Shown one piece after another: positions 27,368-35,308 of a stretch of 64,000 nt of DNA (positions are counted from its first letter, which is position 1; each line of letters begins with the position of its first letter). The position numbers and the translations under genes are program-made. The notes below the pieces were generated by a model, which did no database searches, was not told the origin of the DNA, and worked only from the letters and a program-made list of their open reading frames with translations. The DNA is from Enterococcus casseliflavus NBRC 100478. Lineage in GTDB: Bacteria; Bacillota; Bacilli; Lactobacillales; Enterococcaceae. The stretch lies in NCBI RefSeq assembly GCF_001544095.1, contig NZ_BCPT01000001.1, positions 1 through 64,000 of the forward strand. The letters run 5' to 3'.

Positions 27368-27396
27368 AGCATAACGAAAAGCAGGATTTCCAGCAA
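27368..27396 (-). promoter_or_regulatory. Predicted promoter of the importer 1 lipoprotein gene
   Basis: Minus strand -35 TTGCTG (27391-27396), 17-base spacer, -10 TATGCT (27368-27373). The same geometry to the bipartite box as at 25.6 kb. Confidence 0.55.
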
Positions 27397-27423
27397 TTGA
27401 CATTTTTTGTTAATCGTTGATAT
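27394..27423 (-). promoter_or_regulatory. Bipartite operator box, copy 2 (putative YesS-like regulator site)
   Basis: Minus strand: ATATCAA, spacer, CAAAAAAT, GTCAATTG entering the -35. One base longer between the arms than copy 1. Box-to-promoter distance is identical in both. Confidence 0.5.
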
Positions 27424-27630
27424 ATGGCTAGATAGGGAGTTTTGCTTTACATTTGCAGGTATCGTAAATTATAGGAAAAAGAATAAATAGTTCTTCGTGT
27501 TCTTAGTTCGCTCAATCAATCTTATTATCGCAGTTTTTCTGATTCCTATCATTCTTAAATTCTAGTTATAGAAAGCATAGCCTACGTACTGAAGTTCTTA
27601 TTCGTTAGAGCTTTGGGAACATCTTATCAT

Positions 27631-27656
27631 GAAAAAAGACCAACTCATTGGTCTTC
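27631..27656 (-). terminator. Terminator after the first GH28 gene
   Basis: Minus strand AAGACCAA-TGAG-TTGGTCTTTTTT. Confidence 0.8.
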
Positions 27657-27723
27657 TTTGATAATTCATCAGTTTTTTAGTACTAAGCGGATCAACACTC
27701 ATTCATATTTGACAGAAAGAGTA

Positions 27724-28977
27724 CTACCGCTCATACACATCATTTTGATCCAATGTTGGCGCTAACGCAGTGACGATCGTTTCCACCATCTTTAAGTTCT
27801 CAACCCCTGCAATCTTGCCGAACTCGTCGGCATGGATGGAAAGATTTTTTAATGTTAGATTGCGGATCGGTTCTGCTGGGCTGGCCTCGATGAAAAAAGC
27901 ACGCACGCTTTGTTGTCCTGTTTTGGTGGCTTGCACATTTTCAATAGTAATGTCGCAGACCTTTGCTGGACCTACTGGAATAGCTGGTTGTGCCATCAAT
28001 TTGTGCCAATAGTCGGGAATCTCTTCCTCATAATCAGCTGGCAGTTCTGGGTAACTATAATCTGGGTACCAATTTGTTTGTAAGAGAAAAGGAAAGCCAA
28101 CATCCTTCATCGTTAAATCCGAAGCAGTGACCTTGCGTATAAATCCACCTCGATTGTTGGCGGATTTGATCCGAAACCCTGCGCCAGTTTGCTCAAAGAC
28201 GACTTTTTGGATTTTGATCTCTTCGATCCCACCCGAAGTTTCACTACCAATAGCAATTCCTGAACCATACCCTAACTGACAGTCTTTGATCGTGATTTTC
28301 CGACAGCTTCTTTGCTGGGCTATGGCTTCTGCCCCACGTCCCGCCTTGATCGAGATATTGTCATCGTTGCAGGAAATGTGGGCATTTTGAATCGTGACTT
28401 CTTCACAGGAATCAATATCGATGCCATCAGTACTAGGCCCTTTTCCATTGTCTATCGTGATGCCGTCGATCAATATGTGGTGAGAATACGTGATTTGGGT
28501 ATTCCAAAAACCCGACTGTACAGACGAAATATCTTTGATGGTTACTTGCTGACTTTCATAAACAAGGATATTTCGTGGGCGCTTGCAATCATAATCTGCT
28601 GCCCAGCGTAAGCCTTTCTTTGCATAATCCGCCATCATCCCGCTGGCTTCATCTGTTCCCCAAAACGTTTGCCACCATGTTTCTCCACGACCATCAAGTT
28701 TTCCTTTTCCAGAGATCATGACATTTTCTGCGTGAAAAACATTGATCATCGCTGCAGGCCACTTCATATTGATCCCTGCGACCCGATTATCTACTTCGGG
28801 ATAATCGGCCAGTTCTTGACTACCATACAGAATCGTATCCTCTGAGACAATCAAGTGCACATTGCTTTTTAAAAACAATGCGCCGATTTGATAGGCGCCG
28901 GGTGGTGTAATCACTGTTCCCTGCACAGTTGATGCTTGGTCAATTTCTCGTTGCAATAATTGCGTGATGTCTTCCAT
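27724..28977 (-). CDS. GH28 family glycoside hydrolase, atypical active-site motif
   Basis: A 417-residue right-handed beta-helix protein of the polygalacturonase family without signal peptide. Family motifs are STDGID (about 182-187), the Asp pair in CNDDNISIKAG (205-206), and FRIKSANNRGG (RIK, 269-271). The usual GHG motif reads GSG (238-240: GYGSGIAIGSE), so the conserved His is replaced by Ser, as some non-polygalacturonase GH28 members also lack it. Specificity may be for RG-I rather than homogalacturonan (inference). The start has GGAGG nine bases upstream; 56 extra codons of open frame before it lack family similarity. Confidence 0.82.
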   Translation of the reverse strand: MEDITQLLQREIDQASTVQGTVITPPGAYQIGALFLKSNVHLIVSEDTILYGSQELADYPEVDNRVAGINMKWPAAMINVFHAENVMISGKGKLDGRGETWWQTFWGTDEASGMMADYAKKGLRWAADYDCKRPRNILVYESQQVTIKDISSVQSGFWNTQITYSHHILIDGITIDNGKGPSTDGIDIDSCEEVTIQNAHISCNDDNISIKAGRGAEAIAQQRSCRKITIKDCQLGYGSGIAIGSETSGGIEEIKIQKVVFEQTGAGFRIKSANNRGGFIRKVTASDLTMKDVGFPFLLQTNWYPDYSYPELPADYEEEIPDYWHKLMAQPAIPVGPAKVCDITIENVQATKTGQQSVRAFFIEASPAEPIRNLTLKNLSIHADEFGKIAGVENLKMVETIVTALAPTLDQNDVYER

Positions 28978-29401
28978 TCTTGCTTGCCTCCTATGTTTTT
29001 GTTTTAAGCTGCAAATAGGTTTGTCGATACCCATGACTTTTAAACTTTGCGCATTGCCAACCTTTTTTTCATCTATCATTTCGTTGGATAGAACTGAGTG
29101 GTGCTTACTGGCGCTGGCCATCAAGTAAAGTGATCCTCGTGGCACATCTCGTTGTCCTTTCCCATGTGCTTTCTGGCGTCCTTTTTTCCTACATTCTTTA
29201 CTATAGTCCCCTTAGCGGGAAAAGAAAGTCCTTTTTGTTTTCTGGGGATCGTCTTTTTTTGCATCGTCCTTTCTTGTTAGAAAAATGCGCCTTTTTGTCT
29301 ACAAAAGCAAAAAGGCGCAACCTGTCAAGGGAGGAAATAAGGTGCTTAACTAACTGTTTCTCATTGGGAGAAACAACGCATGTCATTTTCAAAAGCTTGT
29401 T
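28978..29401. other. Intergenic region between the two GH28 genes
   Basis: Contains the terminator of the downstream-placed GH28 gene at 29.3 kb and, on the minus strand, a possible -10 TATAGT near 29200-29206 with no good -35. Neither the bipartite box nor the 15-base box is present. Confidence 0.5.
29281..29321 (-). terminator. Terminator after the second GH28 gene
   Basis: Minus strand TGCGCCTTTTTG pairs with CAAAAAGGCGCA around a ten-base loop, followed by TTTTT. Confidence 0.85.
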
Positions 29402-31015
29402 CTACGTGAGTTTCTTTTGCCCCACCATGGATAGTTCGACGGTTTCTTGGCAACTTATTGCGTCACTTATGGCCGCTCGATCAATGATCACTGCTTCTTT
29501 AAAACTGACCTCCTGACACTGTTCAAAAATCATTTTCTTTTGCCCTTTAGCTGATTCAAAGGCAACTGACTCAAAAGTAACGCGTTGGATCGGTGAAACC
29601 TGCTGTGCTTGTTCATCGACAAACCCTTTTAGCTCGACCAAAGGGTTCTGCCCTACGATACAGGTATTCTTGACCAAAATATCCGAAATGATTGGTAACT
29701 GTTGGGCTGCCTGACCATCGGCATTGTAAGCAACAGGATGAGCCATGAAACGATCCAACAGGCAATCGATGATCGTCACTTGACGAATATAGCCACCACG
29801 ATCATTCTGAGCTTTCAATTCTAGCCCATAAAGCGTATTGGTCAGTTGACAATCTCGAAAAGTGATATTTTCGACACCACCAGATTGCTCACTACCAATC
29901 GCGATGCCATGTCCCCCACGAATAGCCAAATCAAACAGCCGAATATTTTTCGCTGGTCTATTGATCTGATTTCCTTCTGGATTTTTGCCAGATTTGATTG
30001 CGATACAATCATCACCCGTATCAAAAACGGTGTCAAAAATCAGCAAGTTTTGCGAAGAATCTGGATCCCATCCATCGCCATTGTCGATGCCTTTGGACTG
30101 AATAGTCACCCCATGGGTCACAACGGTGTCACAGTAAATCATATGGATAGTCCAGCATGGTGGATCAATCAACGTCAGCTCTGTCAAATGGATGTTTTTG
30201 GCCTGCATCATACAGATCAAACGTCCCCTTACTCGTCTTCCAGGTTTTCCATCAGAAACATATTCTGGATACTGTTCACGGTCTGCATAAGAGTTTCGCA
30301 TCGCTAGTCCTAATGGATTCCCGCCACCAATGATCGTCCCTTTGCCACAAAGACGGACATTTTCACAAACGATACGCCCTCGATCGCCCCGATCGATATA
30401 CCCAATGTTGATCAATGAACGGAAGCAAAACAATTCCCAGCCTTCATAACGGCTTAATGGTAAGCCCTCTTGATTCACGCTTCCTAAATACTCGTGAGGG
30501 GCAACCCGATACGTTTCTATGTCGAGGCTTGCTTGCAATGTGCCATCTACCTGAAAAATCATATTGCTTTTTAGCTCCAAAGCACCAGAAAGAATCACCG
30601 CCCCTGTTGGGATCCAGACAGTGCCATTGCTAGGGCAATCGTTGATCGCTTGCTGGAGAATGGCGGTACTATCTTCTTTGCCTGCGCTATCAGCATGGTA
30701 GGGTGCTTGCGTAACATCTAACACAACACTTTTTTTCTTTGTACGAAAGGTCGTCGTGACTGCGGTATTTGTAAGCAGGCACCCCTGATGATCGAGGCAG
30801 ATGATCGTTACTTGATACGTTTGATCGGCAGATAAGTTTGTCAATGTCCAATGCGTCTTGTTTGTTGGTCTGGTTTGGATCAAATCGTTGTCTAAAAACA
30901 ATTGATAACCCAAAATAGCTTGGGCGTGCAGCGGCTTCTCCCAAATAAGGGTCGCTTGATGATCGCCGATCGTGCTTGGTACGACATGAAAATCAATTAC
31001 TTGAAATGGTTGCAT
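29402..31015 (-). CDS. GH28 glycoside hydrolase with N-terminal fibronectin III-like domain
   Basis: A 537-residue protein. Residues about 5-92 form a fibronectin type III-like domain (ATLIWEKP; YQLFLDND; LSADQTYQVTI). A short linker leads to a complete beta-helix: NGDGWDPDS (312-320), DTGDDCIAIKSG (Asp335/336), GGHGIAIGSE (GHG 368-370) and LELKAQNDRGG (399-401, ELK in place of RIK). This layout is typical of exo-polygalacturonosidases. There is no signal peptide, so it should act on imported oligogalacturonides. AAAGGA precedes the ATG. It is separated by a terminator from the upstream permease genes. Confidence 0.85.
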   Translation of the reverse strand: MQPFQVIDFHVVPSTIGDHQATLIWEKPLHAQAILGYQLFLDNDLIQTRPTNKTHWTLTNLSADQTYQVTIICLDHQGCLLTNTAVTTTFRTKKKSVVLDVTQAPYHADSAGKEDSTAILQQAINDCPSNGTVWIPTGAVILSGALELKSNMIFQVDGTLQASLDIETYRVAPHEYLGSVNQEGLPLSRYEGWELFCFRSLINIGYIDRGDRGRIVCENVRLCGKGTIIGGGNPLGLAMRNSYADREQYPEYVSDGKPGRRVRGRLICMMQAKNIHLTELTLIDPPCWTIHMIYCDTVVTHGVTIQSKGIDNGDGWDPDSSQNLLIFDTVFDTGDDCIAIKSGKNPEGNQINRPAKNIRLFDLAIRGGHGIAIGSEQSGGVENITFRDCQLTNTLYGLELKAQNDRGGYIRQVTIIDCLLDRFMAHPVAYNADGQAAQQLPIISDILVKNTCIVGQNPLVELKGFVDEQAQQVSPIQRVTFESVAFESAKGQKKMIFEQCQEVSFKEAVIIDRAAISDAISCQETVELSMVGQKKLT

Positions 31016-31049
31016 CGGTTTGTCCTTTCTTCAACGAATTCATTCAATA

Positions 31050-31085
31050 GAAAAAAGATATTCCAAAACAGCGAATATCTTTTTC
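31050..31085 (-). terminator. Terminator after the importer 2 permease genes
   Basis: AAAAAGATATTC and GAATATCTTTTT pair around a nine-base loop, with T runs on both strands. Confidence 0.75.
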
Positions 31086-31090
31086 CACAC

Positions 31091-31927
31091 TTATTTAAGA
31101 CCAGTCGTGCTGATGCCTTCAACAATGTATTTTTGGAAAATAAAGAAGATGATCAACACAGGCAGCAAGGAGACGACAGACATCGCGAACATCGCTCCCC
31201 AATTGGAGGTGCTGCTAGCATCTAGGAACTGCTTTAAGGCAATCGATACCGTGTAGTTTTGCGGACGTGTAAGGTACAGCATTGGCCCGATCAGTTCTTC
31301 CCATTTCCAATAGAAAGAGAAGATCGCAGCGTTTGCCAAGGAAGGCTTCATCAACGGTAGAATCACACGGAAGAAAATACCGACCCGTCCACAGCCGTCC
31401 ATTTTTGCTGCTTCATCTAAATCTGTCGGGATCGCAGAGACGAATTGAACCATCATGAAAATAAAGAAAGCTTGTCCGAAGTATGAAGGAACGGTTACCG
31501 GACGAATCGAGTTAAGCCAGCCTAATTGATTGAACCAAAGATACTGAGGCACCATGATGATCTCTTGCGGCAGCATCATCGTGACCAAGATACAAGCAAA
31601 CCAAAAGCCTTTTCCTTTGAAAGGAATTCGACCAAATCCATAAGAAATGACAGCCGAAGAACAGACCGCCCCTACCATTGAAATCAACGCGATTTGCAAC
31701 GAGTTGAAAATATAGCGAATGAAGGGAATCCCTGCGATCCCTTCAAACCCCTTGGTAAAATTTTCTAACGTCCAGCTTCGGGGGATCAACTCCGTTGCCG
31801 TTCGAAAAATGTCACTACTAGGTTTAAAGGCACTAAACAGCAGCCAGAAAATCGGATAAAGCATCAGTAATGCAGCAACTAAGATCACGGCATCAAAAAA
31901 ATAATTTTGTTTTTGTTCACGCATCAA
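31091..31927 (-). CDS. Carbohydrate ABC transporter permease (MalG/YesQ type)
   Basis: A 278-residue permease with six helices. The EAA loop is DLDEAAKMDGCGRVGIFFRV at about 169-188. It directly abuts its partner permease (no gap). With the 33.1 kb lipoprotein it forms the second importer of the locus, most like YesOPQ. No ATPase gene is linked. Confidence 0.87.
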   Translation of the reverse strand: MMREQKQNYFFDAVILVAALLMLYPIFWLLFSAFKPSSDIFRTATELIPRSWTLENFTKGFEGIAGIPFIRYIFNSLQIALISMVGAVCSSAVISYGFGRIPFKGKGFWFACILVTMMLPQEIIMVPQYLWFNQLGWLNSIRPVTVPSYFGQAFFIFMMVQFVSAIPTDLDEAAKMDGCGRVGIFFRVILPLMKPSLANAAIFSFYWKWEELIGPMLYLTRPQNYTVSIALKQFLDASSTSNWGAMFAMSVVSLLPVLIIFFIFQKYIVEGISTTGLK

Positions 31928-32896
31928 TCAAACCTCCTCGTTTTCTTTAAACACCCAAAATTTCGATGTTGCGAACAACAGAATCGTAATCACCCCAACG
32001 ATGACCAGTAAAATCCACGCTAAGGCTGAAGCATAGCCCATTTTGAAATCGGTAAAGGCTCGTTGATACATGTACAAGGAATAGACTAACGTGCCGTTAC
32101 GAGGTGAACCCGTCCCATTCGAAATGATAAACGCAGGTGTAAACGTCAAAAAGGCCATGATCGTTTGATAGATCAGATTGAAAAAGATGATTGGCGTCAG
32201 GACTGGAACCGTGATATTGAAAAACTGTCTGATTTTTCCTGCCCCATCAATTTCCGCAGCTTCGTAATAATCTTTCGGAATATTTTTCAAACCGGATAAG
32301 AAAATCAACATCGACGAGCCAAATTGCCACGCTGCTAATAAAATCAAGGTCATCAACGCTAAGCCAGGACTTTTAAAGAAGTAGATCGGGTCTAAGCCGA
32401 TCGCCGCTAGCACGCCATTGATCAACCCTGAATCGCCAAAAAGATTCCGCCACATGATCGAGACCGCCACGCTCCCACCTAAAATCGAAGGGATATAAAA
32501 TAATACCCGATAAGCACCGCTTAATTTCGATGGGCGATTGATCAGCATCGCCACTGCTAATGCGACGATCAGCCGTAAAGGGACTGCCAACACAACATAT
32601 TTCAGCGTAACAGTCAGTGACTGAACAAACTTGGGATCATTCGTAAAAATCGTCTTAAAGTTATTCCAGCCAACAAATTGCGCCTCTGTCAATAGATCAT
32701 AGTCATGAAAAGACATAAAAAGAGAAATCCCCATCGGGACGATAATAAAAGCAAAAAAGCCAATGATGAAGGGTGAGATAAATAAGTAGCCTGTAACCAT
32801 ATTCTGTTTTGATTCTGGTAATCGATTAAACCAGCTTTTGAGTTTCCCAGGCTCTTTTGCCGTGGGTGATTTTGATTGTAGTTCCATAATTTTCAC
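31928..32896 (-). CDS. Carbohydrate ABC transporter permease (MalF/YesP type)
   Basis: A 322-residue permease with six helices and the EAA loop PKDYYEAAEIDGAGKIRQFF at about 206-225. The start is uncertain: GTG at 32896 is six bases after GGAGG, and an ATG lies three codons further in. It has its own promoter with an activator-type box and a cre-like site, because a terminator separates it from the lipoprotein gene upstream. Confidence 0.87.
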   Translation of the reverse strand: MKIMELQSKSPTAKEPGKLKSWFNRLPESKQNMVTGYLFISPFIIGFFAFIIVPMGISLFMSFHDYDLLTEAQFVGWNNFKTIFTNDPKFVQSLTVTLKYVVLAVPLRLIVALAVAMLINRPSKLSGAYRVLFYIPSILGGSVAVSIMWRNLFGDSGLINGVLAAIGLDPIYFFKSPGLALMTLILLAAWQFGSSMLIFLSGLKNIPKDYYEAAEIDGAGKIRQFFNITVPVLTPIIFFNLIYQTIMAFLTFTPAFIISNGTGSPRNGTLVYSLYMYQRAFTDFKMGYASALAWILLVIVGVITILLFATSKFWVFKENEEV

Positions 32897-32913
32897 TTCC
32901 TACCTCCTATAGT

Positions 32914-32927
32914 TGATTACGCTTACA
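32914..32927 (-). promoter_or_regulatory. cre-like site before importer 2 permeases
   Basis: Minus strand TGTAAGCGTAATCA, 13 of 14 cre consensus positions, five bases after the -10 TAAAAT (32933-32938). Confidence 0.6.
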
Positions 32928-32980
32928 AGTTGATTTTAACGAAGTGCTTCTTAAGAATGAATAGAAAAAAAAGCACAGAA

Positions 32981-32995
32981 ATGTGAAAAACTAGA
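32981..32995 (-). promoter_or_regulatory. Shared 15-base promoter box, copy 1 (putative YesN-like regulator site)
   Basis: TCTAGTTTTTCACAT on the minus strand, identical to 34472-34486. It is 43 bases from the -10 and 54 bases from the cre-like site, exactly as in the other copy. Confidence 0.55.
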
Positions 32996-33028
32996 GGACC
33001 TATATTTTTTGCCTCCATTGTTTCTCCT

Positions 33029-33064
33029 AAAAAAACGCCTTTACTGAAAAAGTCAGTAAAGGCG
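33029..33064 (-). terminator. Terminator between importer 2 lipoprotein and permeases
   Basis: Minus strand GCCTTTACTGA-CTTTT-TCAGTAAAGGC, followed by a run of T. Confidence 0.85.
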
Positions 33065-33076
33065 CCGCAGCTATGC

Positions 33077-34387
33077 TTATTGATAGTTTTCTGCAAAAAT
33101 TTCTTCGCAGCGTTGCGTAAAGGCATCATAAGTTTCTTCTGGTGTCATCGTGCCATAAGTGATCTCTGCGTACAGCTCTTTAAAGTACGTGTTGATTTCA
33201 GCAAACCCAATTGGTGGGATTGGGGATGGATCACCAACGATGTCTGCAATATCATCTAAGAAATCAGAGGACTCTTGTTCTTCTGGTGTCATGTCGGCAT
33301 AAAGCAATTCTTTGATGGCATCATTGGAAGGAATCCCCCGCTCAGTACCGATGATCTTATTGGCTTCTTCACTATTTACTAAAAAGTCAACAAACTTCGC
33401 AGCTGCTTCTTTTGATTCAGAAGCATTCGCGATCGAATAAAAGAACCCTGGTCGATACGCCATCGCCCCGTTTTCTGAGTCGAATGGACGAGCCAAGTTG
33501 ATTTCGACATCTTCTGCGGCGGAGGCCTTATAGGTCAAGTATTGATTGGACCAAGTCATCATATAGGCTGCTTTTCCTTGTGAAAACGGATATTGATCCA
33601 TACTGTTGGCATTGCTAGTCACTTCTGCGGTTGGCATTGCTTTGGCTTCCGTAAGGTCCGCGATAGCCCCCATAAATTCAACCCAGTTTTCTTTGGAAAA
33701 ACCGATCTCTGGTTTGCCGTCTGCATCGTATTGGTATAGATCTTCGCCTTTAGTACGTAAAAAGTATTGCAAAATCGTACTGTTGTCATTGTTATCATTC
33801 CAACCATAATCACCGGTTGCTTCAGCGATCGCTGCCGTACTTTCTACAAGGTCATCGAAGGTATAATTGCTAAAGTCGATCCCAGTGCCCCCTTGTTCTA
33901 CCAATGATGGATTGTAGAGCATCGCCATAGTATTGACAGAAGTTGGTATGCCAAAAACTTTTCCATCTAACTCGCCAGTTGCTAAAATTGATTCTTTGAT
34001 ATCATCGGTTTGAATCTCATTGCCGATAAATTCCGACATATCTGCTAATTGATTTTTCGTTCCATATTGCGCAATGTACTGCACATCCATCTGGATCACA
34101 TCAGGTAATTCTCCAGAAGCCGCTTTTGTTGCTAGTTTTTTCCAATGGTCATCCCAAGAACCATACTCATATTCAACTTTGATGTCAGGATTTTGCTTCT
34201 CAAATTCTTTGATCGATTCGATATACTTCTCGTGTCTGACTTCTGAGCCCCACCAGGTAAAGGAAATCGTCGTTTTCCCATCTGCATCAGCTTCTGAGCT
34301 TCCGCTACTATTGCCGTTGTTGCCACAAGCTGCTAAGGTCGCACCAAGAAACAACAAGCTCGCTGCTTTTAAAAAAGTTTTCTTCAT
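33077..34387 (-). CDS. Sugar ABC transporter substrate-binding lipoprotein (family 1, YesO type)
   Basis: A 436-residue lipoprotein with signal peptide and lipobox ATLAAC (Cys at about 21), followed by a GNNGNSSGSSEADADG linker. The mature domain is a family 1 sugar-binding protein (TISFTWWGSEVRHEKY; NPDIKVEYEYGSWDD; DVIQMDVQYIAQYG; FSQGKAAYMMTWSNQ). It is the first gene of the second importer and is divergent from the DUF624/two-component genes. A terminator follows, so it can be made in excess over the permeases. Confidence 0.9.
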   Translation of the reverse strand: MKKTFLKAASLLFLGATLAACGNNGNSSGSSEADADGKTTISFTWWGSEVRHEKYIESIKEFEKQNPDIKVEYEYGSWDDHWKKLATKAASGELPDVIQMDVQYIAQYGTKNQLADMSEFIGNEIQTDDIKESILATGELDGKVFGIPTSVNTMAMLYNPSLVEQGGTGIDFSNYTFDDLVESTAAIAEATGDYGWNDNNDNSTILQYFLRTKGEDLYQYDADGKPEIGFSKENWVEFMGAIADLTEAKAMPTAEVTSNANSMDQYPFSQGKAAYMMTWSNQYLTYKASAAEDVEINLARPFDSENGAMAYRPGFFYSIANASESKEAAAKFVDFLVNSEEANKIIGTERGIPSNDAIKELLYADMTPEEQESSDFLDDIADIVGDPSPIPPIGFAEINTYFKELYAEITYGTMTPEETYDAFTQRCEEIFAENYQ

Positions 34388-34404
34388 TCTTCTACACTCC
34401 TTTT

Positions 34405-34418
34405 TGTTTGCGCTTACA
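34405..34418 (-). promoter_or_regulatory. cre-like site before importer 2 lipoprotein
   Basis: Minus strand TGTAAGCGCAAACA, 13 of 14 cre consensus positions, five bases after the -10 TACAAT (34424-34429). Confidence 0.6.
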
Positions 34419-34471
34419 AGGTGATTGTAATGGAAATCCTCGTTAATAAAAATGAAAAAACAAGAGCAAAT

Positions 34472-34486
34472 ATGTGAAAAACTAGA
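34472..34486 (-). promoter_or_regulatory. Shared 15-base promoter box, copy 2 (putative YesN-like regulator site)
   Basis: TCTAGTTTTTCACAT on the minus strand, identical to copy 1. The -35 region of both promoters is poor, as expected for activated promoters. Confidence 0.55.
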
Positions 34487-34596
34487 CTGCCGTTTTTGCT
34501 GAAGGCTAAGCCTTCACCGGCAATAGCTAGAAAAAAATAGAAAAACAGATGAAAAATGTAAAAAAACAGACATGCTCTATTTTTTCCAATATACTA

Positions 34597-34605
34597 TGCT
34601 ATACT
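34597..34605 (+). promoter_or_regulatory. Extended -10 promoter of the DUF624/two-component operon
   Basis: TGC-TATACT, with no good -35 (CTATTT at 17-base spacing), about 47 bases before the DUF624 start. Confidence 0.45.
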
Positions 34606-34651
34606 AGTGTTGAAAAGGCTTACTTTTCAAAAAACAAGGTAGGTGGAAACA

Positions 34652-35308
34652 ATGAAAAAAATACAAACCGGACTGTTTCGTCTTTTTACGGTAACAGCTT
34701 ATTTTGCTAAATTAAACCTTTTATGGCTTTTCTTTACCCTTTTAGGGTTGGGGATTTTTGGCTTCGGTCCTGCCACCGCTGTCACGATCAAATGTTTACA
34801 TGATTTTCGTAAAACTGGCCATGACTATTCAGCTGTTGCCTTCTGGCAAGCCTACAAGCAAGCCTTTCGCACCTTTTCCCTTTTTGGCATTGGACTATTA
34901 AGTACAGTACTTCTGTTGTTGTTTAACTTACGGATTACTCATTTTTTCCCGACTGAAATGGCTTGGCTGCGTCCTGTCTATTTACTTTTAACGATTCTCC
35001 TCCTTTACACTGCATTCATCAGCTTTATGACCTATGCCAAAGCCGAACAACACGCTTGGAAACAGACCTTGTACGTCAGTATCTTTCTAGTCTTTCGCTA
35101 CCCACTGCAAGCCCTTGCCTTGTTGTTTACCTGGTATTTATTGTTTCTCTTATTGACTGCCAAAACCTCCTTGTTACTCGTCTTTGGACTGGTGATTTTC
35201 TTGTTTTTCGCTGAATTTTTTCATGGTCAGATGATTGAAAAAACCAAACAATTGCAAGCAAAGCGAGGCAGTGTCCATGAAGTCCCAGAAGCTGATCAAT
35301 CACTTTAA
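34652..35308 (+). CDS. DUF624 (YesL-like) membrane protein
   Basis: A 218-residue polytopic membrane protein of the DUF624 family (AKLNLLWLFFTLLGLGIFGFGP; conserved LHDFRK loop). YesL precedes yesMN in Bacillus in the same way. The ATG follows AAGGTAGGTGG; a GTG three codons upstream lies within that ribosome site and is unlikely. The histidine kinase gene starts 32 bases before its stop. Confidence 0.85.
   Translation: MKKIQTGLFRLFTVTAYFAKLNLLWLFFTLLGLGIFGFGPATAVTIKCLHDFRKTGHDYSAVAFWQAYKQAFRTFSLFGIGLLSTVLLLLFNLRITHFFPTEMAWLRPVYLLLTILLLYTAFISFMTYAKAEQHAWKQTLYVSIFLVFRYPLQALALLFTWYLLFLLLTAKTSLLLVFGLVIFLFFAEFFHGQMIEKTKQLQAKRGSVHEVPEADQSL

Larger units (their letters stand above)
27307..27723. 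other. Intergenic region with lipoprotein promoter and GH28 terminator
   Basis: The right third holds the hairpin ending the GH28 transcript. The left part holds the lipoprotein promoter, bipartite box and cre-like site. The AT-rich middle (27430-27625) shows no gene I can support. Confidence 0.6.

Noticed and set aside
28978-29145. 56-codon open extension upstream of the first GH28 start
   Set aside because: No ribosome site, no signal peptide and no family similarity; a strong GGAGG precedes the internal ATG.
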